Shown here: piece by piece, positions 56,129 to 64,000 of the stretch
Numbering within the stretch: the stretch's first letter is position 1
Layout of the letters: each line of letters opens with the position of its first letter
Assembly: GCF_021462225.1 (NCBI RefSeq)
Contig: NC_061795.1
Location: forward strand, 7,502,001-7,566,000
Length of the DNA: 64,000 nt
Reading direction: 5' to 3'
DNA from: Girardinichthys multiradiatus
Lineage: Eukaryota; Chordata; Actinopteri; Cyprinodontiformes; Goodeidae
Translations under genes and position numbers: made by a program
The notes under the pieces: model-generated
What the model was told of the DNA's origin: nothing
The model's input: the letters and a program-made list of their open reading frames with translations, nothing else
The model's database searches: none

Positions 56129-56246
56129 CATTCAAAAAGATATTTTTTATTTCCATTATTGTATAAAAAAAATATTCACTGATAGCAAAGTGTATCGAGT
56201 CAAATTCTTTGTTTTTTTGTACAAACTTGGCAATAAAGCTTTCTGA
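56129..56246 (+). mobile_element. Rex1/L2-type LINE 3' UTR tail (continuation)
   Basis: Continues the LINE from 54528 after the DD38E element and ends TTGGCAATAAAGCTTTCTGA with a TTCTGA tail. Confidence 0.7.
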
Positions 56247-56366
56247 TTCTGAACGCATCATTGTGATACTAAGGGAGTGGAAGAGTGGGCGATTTTCCAT
56301 GCTGGACATGAACGCAGCATTGCACGCACAAGAGTGTAAAGACGTCGCTGGTACTGTCAACAAAGC

Positions 56367-56696
56367 ATGGCCGATAGAAAGAGCTCGAAAGTATGGCTCC
56401 ACTTTTCAAAAAGCAATGCAGATTACGCTCGCTGCAATATTTGTGATGCGAAGTGCAAGGCCAGTGGCAGGAATACTAATCTGAGGAAGCACCTGGTTAA
56501 GCACAAGATTTTTCTCGTCAGCCCCAGATATATGGCTAAAACTCCTGCATTTGGTACCATTAGCCCGCCTGCATCCATTAGCAATTCGTTGTCTGCAACC
56601 AGCAACATCGAAGAAGAAATGTTTGAAAAAACTGAGATGTTACATTACAAACAGCTGGATGATGTTTGGATATATTCATCAACGTTTACATATTGA
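56367..56696 (+). pseudogene. hAT-type BED zinc-finger exon
   Basis: A frame of 109 codons starts MADRKSSKVWLHFSKSNADY and continues ARCNICDAKC and TNLRKHLVKH. This matches the BED zinc finger: aromatic VW and F, then C-x-x-C and H-x-x-x-H ligands. It is the DNA-binding domain at the N terminus of many hAT transposases (ZBED-like). The frame then runs through a Ser/Pro-rich linker and stops at 56694 before any RNase H-like catalytic domain. The zinc ligands are intact, but the element is truncated. The transposon end follows at 56774-56872. Confidence 0.72.
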
Positions 56697-56773
56697 GAAA
56701 AAAATACGTTAAATAGAAAAAGTGAGATTTTATTATTAAATAAATTAACATTTATAACTACATAAACACACAC

Positions 56774-56872
56774 AAAAGTACCAAAAACTGGTAACGTTGA
56801 GTACCGATCCCCAGGTACCGGGCATCGGTACCGTATAGGTTCAAATGTGAAAGGTACCCATACCTAGTCATC
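56774..56872 (+). mobile_element. hAT-like 3'-terminal sequence
   Basis: The segment is rich in GGTACC-type motifs (CCAGGTACCGGGCATCGGTA, then AATGTGAAAGGTACCCATAC), characteristic of a fish hAT element end. It follows the BED exon directly. Confidence 0.55.
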
Positions 56873-57103
56873 ACATATAAACACTGTTTGGAAAAAGGCC
56901 CAGAAGGGACTTTAATTCCAGGGTCAACTCAAGAAGTATAACCCTCCACAGCAACTCCTGGTCATCTCTTACTCTGCCATGATTCAGTCTGTCTTGTGTC
57001 TGCTCTGACAGTGTGGTTTGGCTCATCTACAGAACAGAAAAGTTTTACACTACAACGAACAATCAGGTCTGCAGAGATAATCATGGTAGTCATTGTAACC
57101 ACC
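56873..57103 (+). mobile_element. Rex1/L2-type LINE fragment
   Basis: Diverged copy of 54040-54250 (KKAQKGL, QLKKYNPPQQLLVISYSAMI and QSVL can be read, with stops). A solo LTR interrupts it at 57104. Confidence 0.65.
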
Positions 57104-57515
57104 CTAACTGTTACGGCTGTTGACCTGAATTACCATGATGCAGCTTCAGTATGCAATTTTGACTAAGGCAGCACACTGAGGAGATTGGCTGATTTGGACT
57201 CTGGGCCCGCCTCCTTCCTGCTGATCTCCGATTGGACCGGCCTTGGAACACTGGACCAATAACGTCTTTTAGTTTGGGACTGATGGTTTAATTTAGAGAT
57301 TTTATTTTGGTTTTTGTATATTTTAGTACAGCCCATGCCCTAAGAAATGTTCCTTGGGTTTGACATTTATATTTCCTTCGCCTACAACACTTGTAGTGTT
57401 GTCTCTTTTTGTTCCCAAAACCTTGTAAATAAACCTTTTAACCTGACCTTACCATCTGGACAACAATTTTTATGTTACCCTGTTCTTCTGTGCCAACTGG
57501 GGGCGTAACACTAAC
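57104..57515 (+). mobile_element. Solo LTR with 5-bp target duplication
   Basis: The LTR itself spans 57109-57510. It begins TGTTACGG and ends GCGTAACA, and is flanked by CTAAC at 57104-57108 and 57511-57515. AATAAA at about 57428 gives plus orientation. No internal region is present, so this is the product of LTR-LTR recombination. The TGTTACG terminus resembles the outer end of the gypsy element at 59746. Confidence 0.8.
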
Positions 57516-58060
57516 CCTAACCCTCAGAGACATCTGCGGTGCAAAACCTAGTTTCCCCTGAAATTCCTATGAACATGAGGTATATGACTAGCAACAGGGC
57601 TGTTAGCCAGACCATGTTGTTCTCCATTAGCAATAGTTTCTCGTCTCTAAGGCTGCTTCCATGACACAAACATCCTCAGAAATTTTCCCAGTTTGCAAAG
57701 ACATCATTTTTTTAAATTTCCTGCTTGTGCCTCGCATAGTGTAGCATTGTGAGTCTCCAGCTAGTGCCGAGATGGGGGCACATCCACACAGATTTGTGAG
57801 TAAATTTGTGTGTGTGATGAAAATTGAATATATCATGTCAGTGGAAGTCTGTTTATTTGATTTTTCTCACTTTGTACATCAAAGTTAATTTAGTGGATCT
57901 GAGCGTAGCAGGAGCCGCCTCAAAGGTGATTTTCCACTTAGTTTTTTTAAACCTGGAAAAAGTGTGTCAGCTGAAGCTAATGCTGATTAAATCACTGTCT
58001 CTATCTCTATTACTTCCACACATACAGTCTTGAGAAAGTTGTGTTTTCTTCAGTTCAATA
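57516..58060. other. Unassigned sequence
   Basis: I see no gene. Confidence 0.4.
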
Positions 58061-58062
58061 TA

Positions 58063-59672
58063 CAGGTCCTTCTCAAAATATTAGCATATTGTGATGAAGT
58101 TCATTATTTTCCATAATGTCATGATGAAAATTGAACATTCATATATTTTAGATTCATTGCACACTAACTGAAATATTTCAGGTCTTTTATTGTCTTAATA
58201 CGGATGATTTTGGCAAACAGCTCATGAAAACCCAAAATTCCTATCTCACAAAATTAGCATATTTCATCCGACCAATAAAAGAAAAGTGTTTTTAATACAA
58301 AAAACGTCAACCTTCAAATAATCATGTACAGTTATGCACTCAATACTTGGTCGGGAATCCTTTGGCAGAAATGACTGCTTCAATGCGGCGTGGCATGGAG
58401 GCAATCAGCCCGTGGCACTGCTGAGGTCTTATGGAGGCCCAGGAGGCTTCGATAGCGGCCTTTAGCTCATCCAGAGTGTTGGGTCTTGAGTCTCTCAATG
58501 GTCTCTTCACAATATCCCACAGATTCTCTATGGGGTTCAGGTCAGGAGAGTTGGCAGGCCAATTGAGCACAGTGATACAATGGTCAGTAAACCATTTACC
58601 AGTGGTTTTGGCACTGTGAGCAGGTGCCAGGTGGTGCTGAAAAATAAAATCTTCATCTCCATAAAGCTTTTCAGCAGATGGAAGCATGAAGTGCTCCAAA
58701 ATCTCCTGATAGCTAGCTGCATTGACCCTGCCCTTGATAAAACACAGTGGACCAACACCAGCAGCTGACACGGCACCCCAGACCATCACTGACTGTGGGT
58801 ACTTGACACTGGACTTCTGGCATTTTGGCATTTCCTTCTCCCCAGTCTTCCTCCAGACTCTGGCACCTTGATTTCCGAATGACATGCAGAATTTGCTTTC
58901 ATCCGAAAAAAGTACTTTGGACCACTGAGCAACAGTCCAGTGCTGCTTCTCTGTAGCCCAGGTCAGGCGCTTCTGCCGCTGTTTCTGGTTCAAAAGTGGC
59001 TTGACCTGGGGAATGCGGCACCTGTAGCCCATTTCCTGCACACGCCTGTGCACGGTGGCTCTGGATGTTTCTACTCCAGACTCAGTCCACTGCTTCCGCA
59101 GGTCCCCCAAGGTCTGGAATCGGCCATTCTCCACAATCTTCCTCAGGGTCCGGTCACCTCTTCTCGTTGTGCAGCGTTTTCTGCCACACTTTTTCCTTCC
59201 CACAGACTTCCCACTGAGGTGCCTTGATACAGCACTCTGGGAACAGCCTATTCATTCAGAAATTTCTTTCTGTGTCTTACCCTCTTGCTTGAGGGTGTCA
59301 ATAGTGGCCTTCTGGACAGCAGTCAGGTCGGCAGTCTTACCCATGATTGGGGTTTTGAGTGATGAACCAGGCTGGGAGCTTTAAAGGCCTCAGGAATCTT
59401 TTGTAGGAGTTTAGAGTTAACTCGTTGATTCAGATGATTAGGTTCATAGGTCATTTAGAGACCCTTTTAATGATATGCTAATTTTGTGAGATAGGAATTT
59501 TGGGTTTTCATGAGCTGTATGCCAAAATCATCCGTATTAAGACAATAAAAGACCTGAAATATTTCAGTTAGTGTGCAATGAATCTAAAATATATGAATGT
59601 TCAATTTTCATCATGACATTATGGAAAATAATGAACTTTATCACAATATGCTAATATTTTGAGAAGGACCTG
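58063..59672 (-). mobile_element. Tc1-like DD34E transposon, copy D (both ends intact)
   Basis: The 1610-bp element has the CAGGTCCTTCTCAAAATATT terminus and its complement. It is flanked by TA at 58061-58062 and 59673-59674. Confidence 0.94.
58340..59344 (-). pseudogene. Tc1 DD34E transposase: nonsense at codon 31 and catalytic Asp to His (copy D)
   Basis: The frame has full family length from the ATG at 59344. TGA replaces Arg31 (59252-59254), exactly as in copy B. The frame is open afterwards for 287 codons. The first Asp (FSDESKF) and the Glu ([10 protein letters not shown]) are kept, but the second catalytic Asp reads His (QHHLAPAH instead of the QHDLAPAH seen in A and B). A Gly-to-Cys change lies at TDHC. 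Loss of a metal-binding acid makes the protein catalytically dead, even if it were translated. The termini are intact, so it could still be moved by an active transposase supplied in trans. Confidence 0.92.
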
Positions 59673-59674
59673 TA

Positions 59675-60880
59675 TTAAGACAGAGTTTGTGAACCTGTCA
59701 ATACTTTGCTACAGAACCTGAATTAGACATTGTTGAAACAGACTGTTACGAAGAGAGGTGGGGTGTGGAAAAGAGGAGACATCCCTCTGACTTGACTGAA
59801 CAACAAAAGTCAGAAGTGAGTTTATTGTCTTCCAGGCAGTACACAAAAACACAGCTCGCTAAATGGCAGCCCATCCATCTCCCTGGCACACCAGGAGTCC
59901 ACCCATATCTACCCTTAGAACCCACATTCTCAATTCAAATTAGCCTATCACATCACAGGGAGAATGGAGAAAACAAAGTAGATTCAATTTCAGATAAATA
60001 ATGTTAACAATGTTAACAATCATTTATTAATAACCCAATCAGTGACCCAACCAAACAATGTAGTATTCAGTACATTGCACAACCATTACAAAGTAGTTAG
60101 GGAAGAACTTGGTGCTTCCTAATGCAGACATTTATGGACAGTGAGACCTTTTCTCATGTTCCAACCAGAACCCTCAATGTATTTTATTGACACTATGGCC
60201 CTGATCTTGGAAGATCGCGCTAAATTGCTTGTACAAAGAAAGTTGCATGTGCAATAAGTAGGCGTGTTGAATGCGATTTTCAAAGATTGAGCATCTGTTA
60301 TTCTCGTCCTTAATGATGAAGGAAACAAGGTAAGTTGTTACCTTCCTTCTTTGATTTGAAAAGAGGTGCAGACCGCCCTATTTAAATAAGGACATTACAT
60401 GTGCTACTTGGCTGGCTGCCACTGCCCCCAGCGGAAAAAGAGGAAAAGCGAACAAAGCTGTGTTGCTTGAAGCATGCAGGGGTTGTTGCTCTGCATCATT
60501 ATAAATGATCCAATTGCTGAGTTTTTCCTTCTGTTCCATTCTGGTCCTGTTTTTCTGGACGGTTACAGTTAGTTAACTTTTGTCATTGCTATTCACAGCA
60601 GCAGGTTTGTCATCTCAGCCTCTCCCCTGTCAAGATTATTTCTCCTATTTGTTAATCTGCGCTGGGCGCTTCTGAGTGCGTAATTGTGCATGCAGAAGGC
60701 TGAGTTTGAAGTTCTTGAAGCAGATGCTTTATGTTTGTGGTCCGGGCGGACCCACTGAAGCAAAGACTACATTCTGCTTTGCCTTTAATAAAAATATTGG
60801 ATTACAGGCTTTTGCACAGGAGGGCAGAGCTGTGTGCCATCGGTGTGCACACGGAGCAGAAGACTCGGATCAAGGAAGAC
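59675..60880. other. Possible 3' LTR and flank of the gypsy element
   Basis: Base 59746 begins TGTTACGAAGAGAGG. In minus sense this is an LTR 3' end (CGTAACA), with an AATAAA about 80 bases inside (59816-59824). The inner LTR end and a polypurine tract could not be found, so LTR length is unknown. The remainder is unassigned. Confidence 0.4.
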
Positions 60881-61264
60881 TCAGTTGACGAGCAATCTGC
60901 AATCAATGTTCTTTCCTGCCACACAGTCTTTTAAAGTTTCAATTGTTTTTTGGTGACACAAAGAAGCACTGAAAATGAAGGGCTTGATCTGAGAGATGTG
61001 AAACACAGAATTAATACATAGGCTAGAAGGCAGACGAACACGAAAAGCAGAGGGTCTGATGACAGAGTCAATAGTGTAGGGATCAATGAAGCGAGGAGAC
61101 AGTTTCTTGGACATAGGCTTTAACGGTATATCCCGAGAGGACAACCAAACCTTTTGGCCTGGACGGTACATCGGAGCAGGCCACCGTCTTCGATCAGCAT
61201 ACTTCTTGTCTTGGTTCACAGTGCGAAGAAGAGCTCCGGAAGCTGTTCCCCAGAACGGAGGCAA
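60881..61264 (-). pseudogene. Gypsy integrase C-terminal domain
   Basis: The frame reads YRPGQKVWLSSRDIPLKP, then KKLSPRFIDPYTIDSVI, then SVFHISQIKPF, the small DNA-binding barrel that follows the integrase core in chromoviruses. It is in a different frame from the core, with a shift at about 61230-61270. A recognisable chromodomain does not follow: the frame ends at DCRLLVN plus stop. The domain would bind DNA in the integration complex. Confidence 0.8.
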
Positions 61265-62060
61265 CAGCTATGTCCTTCTCATCAGTAGGAAATAGTGGTG
61301 GTTGGTAGCTGATGGAGACCTCGAATGGTGAAAGGCTAGTAGCTGATGAAATCTGTGAATTTATGGCATATTCTACCCAGGGGAGATAAATACTCCAATC
61401 TAAGGGTTCTGTGGGAGTCATGCTCCTGAGAATGGACTCTACCTGCTGGTTCATACGTTCGGTCTGTCCATTAGATTGGGGGTGGTACCCAGAGGTCAGG
61501 GAGGTCTTAGCTCCCAGAGCTAAACAAAACTGTTTCCAAACACGAGAAACAAACTGAGGGCCACGATCAGACAGAATGTCCTGCGGAATGCCATGTAAGC
61601 GAAAAACATGTTGTACTAACAGCTGAGCAGTCTGAAAAGCAGATGGAAGTTTCTTTAAAGGTACAAGGTGGCAGGACTTAGAAAAACAGTCCACTGTTGT
61701 GAGGATGACCGTTATACCTTTAGAGATGGGTAACCTGGTCACAAAATCAAGAGCTATGTGTGACCAGGGGCGTTTGGGGCTGTTGAGAGGTTGGAGTAAC
61801 CCATATGGTGGCTGGTTACCCGATTTCTGCCAGGAACAGAATGAGCACGCTTGTACATATTCCCTGACATGTTTATGGAGGGATGGCCACCAAAAACGCC
61901 TGGAAATGAGTGAAATAGTACAGCTAACCCCTGGATGACCTGAAAACTTAGTGGTATGAAACCAACAGATTAGCCTAAACCTAACAGATGCAGGAACAAA
62001 TACCCTGTTAGGAGGTCCAGTGCCTGAGTCAGGTTTGTTTCACTTGGCCTGATTCACAAG
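61194..62060 (-). pseudogene. Gypsy integrase: zinc-binding domain and catalytic core
   Basis: A zinc-binding region reads FSGHPGVSC and ACSFC, followed by the core: ALDFVTRLP (first Asp), LSDRGPQFVSRVWK (second Asp) and SNGQTERMNQQVES (Glu), a canonical D,D-35-E arrangement. This is the best preserved part of the element; only a short upstream stretch has stops. It would join element ends to chromosomal DNA. A frameshift detaches it from its C-terminal domain. Confidence 0.88.
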
Positions 62061-62500
62061 ATCCTCAACCTCCCAAACTAGAGCCCAAAAAGTCCAATGA
62101 GGTGGTATGATAGGTTCTGCCTCCCTCTCCGTGGTATCTGGTGAGTAAAGCCGGGCCAAAGCATCCGGTTTAACATTCTTGGAACCCAGCCTATATGAGA
62201 TGGAGAGGTCGAACTGGGAGAAGAAACGTGACCAACGTGATTGGTGTGGGTTCAGTCTTTTGGCTGATTGTAAGTAGGCCAGATTTTTGTGATTGGTCCA
62301 TACTAAAATGGGGTGTTTAGCACACTCCAGCCAATGTCTCCATTCCTCAAGAGCTAACTTTATAGCAAGTAACCCTCTGTCTCCCACATCATAGTTCCTC
62401 TCTTTGCTGGTTAGTCAATGAGAAAAAAAAGCACATGGATGGAGTTTTCCATCCGTGGAAGACTGCTGAGATAACACAGCTCCAACTCCTGTTTCTGAGG
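62061..62500 (-). pseudogene. Gypsy RNase H domain, damaged active site
   Basis: The domain begins [14 protein letters not shown] at about 62500, has a stop after FFSH, then continues GDRGLLAIKLALEEWRHWL, TNHKNLAYL and KPDALARLYS. RNase H normally uses four acidic residues. The first (VDAS) and last (PDAL) are present, but the Glu position before LLAI reads Gly, and the Asp position in the xxHKNL motif reads Asn. RNA removal during reverse transcription would fail. Assignment is secure from the motif order. Confidence 0.82.
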
Positions 62501-63000
62501 CGTCAACCTCTCTAAGAACATCATTTATGAGTGACTGAAAAACTGCTGGAGCGTTACTCAGTCCAAAAGGCATCACCATGTATTCAAAGTTTCCTAACGG
62601 GGTTTTGAAGGCGATCTTCCACTCATCCCCCTGGCAGATCTTAACTAAATGGTAGGCGTTATTGAGCTCTAATTTGGTGAAAACAGTAGAACCATGAACC
62701 AGTACAAAAGCCAAGGACAGGAGTGGGAGAGGATATTTATTTTTTTATTGTGATTTGGTTTAGCCCTCTATAGTCGATACATGAGCGGAGAGAACCATCT
62801 TTTTTCCCGACAAAGAAAAAACCTGCACCGAGTGGAGATGAAGAGGGGTGAATTAAACCAGTTACCAAGGACTCATTGATATAATTCTCCATGACTTTTT
62901 GTTCAGGTCCTGAGATGTTATATAGCCTACTAGAAGGTTAGGGGGGCACCGGGAAGCAAATCTATTGCACAGTCATAAGGTCTATGCGGAGGCAACGATA
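62500..63000 (-). pseudogene. Gypsy reverse transcriptase with deleted catalytic core
   Basis: The blocks [53 protein letters not shown] and [20 protein letters not shown] can be read, with a frameshift at about 62720. The residue expected to be the first catalytic Asp is Glu (KLELNN). After NDVLRE the sequence jumps directly to the RNase H start, so the YxDD catalytic box and the thumb are missing. The copy cannot reverse-transcribe. Confidence 0.85.
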
Positions 63001-63500
63001 ATGCCTTGGATTTGCTAAAAACTAACCTTAGATCATGGTACTCTGAAGGAAGGCTACAGAGATCGGTAATCTCATTTTCTGCTGGAGCTGAATCAGTGGG
63101 GAGAGAGGCGACAGCTGACTGCAGGCAAGAGGAAAGACAGTTAGTAGACCAGGACTCAACTCGGCTTTCAGCCCAATTAATATGTGGATTGTGCTTCTTA
63201 AGCCAAGGGAAACCTAAAACAATGGAGTTCAATGCAATAGGAAACACAAAAAAAGAAATCTTCTCCCTATGATTACCAGAAAGTATTAGAGTCAGAGATT
63301 TGGTTCGATGGATTGTAATTTTTGCCCATCTAACGCTGAAACTAACTGAGGTGCGGGAAGCAGCTCAGTCTCTATCTGTGCCTCACTAACTAACCTCTGA
63401 TCTATAAGGTTTTGGTCGCTTCCTGAGTCAATCAGAGCAGACAGGTTCCGAATAGGATGGTGAGAAATTAATGAGGCTGGTAAACTAAGTCTGGGGGCTA
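63000..63500 (-). pseudogene. Gypsy protease region
   Basis: The active-site motif LIDSGSD lies at about 63416-63436, followed by NLIDQRLV and [14 protein letters not shown]. The frame is broken by stops, then resumes as [17 protein letters not shown], the conserved end of gypsy proteases. It would process the polyprotein as a dimer. It is inactive here because of the stops. Confidence 0.75.
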
Positions 63501-64000
63501 GTGAACGGTCTGCCAGTTTTCCCTCACTTACTGACGGACCTGGCCTTTTGGTCCCGTGGAGCAGACTGTGCAGTCAGCAAGAAAATGCTCAGAAGATCCA
63601 CAGTAAAAACACCGGTTTGTCTGGCGGCTTCTCAGTCTCTCCTCGGGGGAAAGCCGAGTATGCCCGACCTGCATGGGTTCAACCTCAGAACTCTGAGAAA
63701 CAAATGTGGGGCGAACAGTCTACGAAGTTTGACTAGGGAGATGGGTCTTAACAAAGCTTTGTTCAAGTCGGGATCTCTTTCTCTCCCTCATCCGATGATC
63801 TAGTCTGGTGGTTAAATTGATTAACTAATTTAATGACTTAGGCCCATCAATTAAGGCCAACTCGTCTTTTAATGGCTCACTTAAAGCCTGGAAAAAGGCA
63901 GCTCTAAGTGCACAATCGTCACACCCAGAGGTTGCTGCAAGGGTACGAAAATCAATTGAGAACTCAGCAACTGACTGGTTCCTCTGTTTTAAAGACCACA
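63500..64000 (-). pseudogene. Gypsy gag: capsid C-terminal part and CCHC zinc knuckle
   Basis: On the minus strand the frame reads SVAEFSIDFRTLAATSGCDD, then FFQALSEPLKDELALID and LDHRMRERKRSRLE, typical of sushi-family Gag capsid. After two in-frame TAG stops it reaches an intact zinc knuckle, CFYCGSSEHFLADC (63570-63611). This pattern is related to the Gag of sushi-type elements from which mammalian PEG10/RTL genes derive. The N terminus is outside the window. Stops exclude a full protein. Confidence 0.82.

Larger units (their letters stand above)
59746..64000 (-). mobile_element. Ty3/gypsy (sushi-like chromovirus) element, 5' part beyond right edge
   Basis: Minus-strand order is gag with zinc knuckle, protease, reverse transcriptase, RNase H, integrase. 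This is the Ty3/gypsy order, with integrase last. Gag and integrase C-terminal motifs resemble vertebrate sushi-type elements. Stops, frameshifts and an internal reverse-transcriptase deletion show that it is defective. Confidence 0.88.

Noticed and set aside
57504..57528. Interstitial telomeric repeat (CTAACCCTAACCC)
   Set aside because: Only about two units are present, and the first is the target duplication of the solo LTR.

Overview
This 64 kb window looks like teleost fish nuclear DNA: AT-rich, almost gene-free and packed with transposable elements. The evidence is the mix of elements: RTE/Rex3-like and CR1/L2/Rex1-like LINEs, many Tc1/mariner copies of several sublineages, a sushi-like Ty3/gypsy element, a fish-type endogenous retrovirus, tRNA-derived SINEs, and one intron-flanked vertebrate exon. 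No bacterial operon, CRISPR array, rRNA gene or stand-alone tRNA gene was seen. Order and species cannot be fixed by eye.

Layout. 1-2083: 3' part of an RTE-like LINE running off the left edge, inserted in a dispersed repeat. 2616-4148: Tc1 copy A, nested in the same repeat. 4505-5774: a DD36E Tc1-like element. 8398-9162: decayed gypsy-integrase-like coding remnant (minus strand). 10725-10941: a group III metabotropic glutamate receptor exon (grm6-like), the only host coding exon recognised. 11150-11372: tRNA-SINE. 14152-19518: Kolobok-like fragments with a THAP-like exon, interrupted or flanked by Tc1 copies B and C. 20668-26028: a minus-strand endogenous retrovirus with both LTRs, a 4-bp target duplication and most of pol and env deleted. 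27238-27780: a decayed coding stretch I cannot place. 29165-30600: LINE fragments. 33478-34747: second DD36E copy. 35829-36130: Harbinger-type exon. 37718-37788: a perfect 31-bp inverted repeat. 38082-39177: Tc1 remnant carrying a SINE. 39828-42084: Tc1-like element whose middle is replaced by LTR-retroelement sequence. 44118-44905: LINE 3' end. 47447-49732: second RTE-like LINE with a 12-bp target duplication. 50151-52180: minisatellites and a pyrimidine-rich block. 53440-56246: Rex1-like LINE containing a DD38E element. 56367-56872: hAT-type BED finger and tail. 57109-57510: solo LTR. 58063-59672: Tc1 copy D. About 59746-64000: sushi-like gypsy element (minus strand) running off the right edge.

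Most elements are broken by stops, frameshifts, deletions or lost catalytic residues. The exceptions are the two LINE reverse-transcriptase frames and the Tc1 copy A transposase frame, which stay open. The insertions are layered, so their order can be read: repeats and old LINEs first, Tc1 elements on top of them, and probably young RTE LINEs. The most promising leads for follow-up are the two covarying hairpins in the retrovirus (21466-21594), the unplaced coding remnant (27238-27780), the Kolobok-like THAP structure (16574-19518), and the nonsense codon shared by Tc1 copies B and D.
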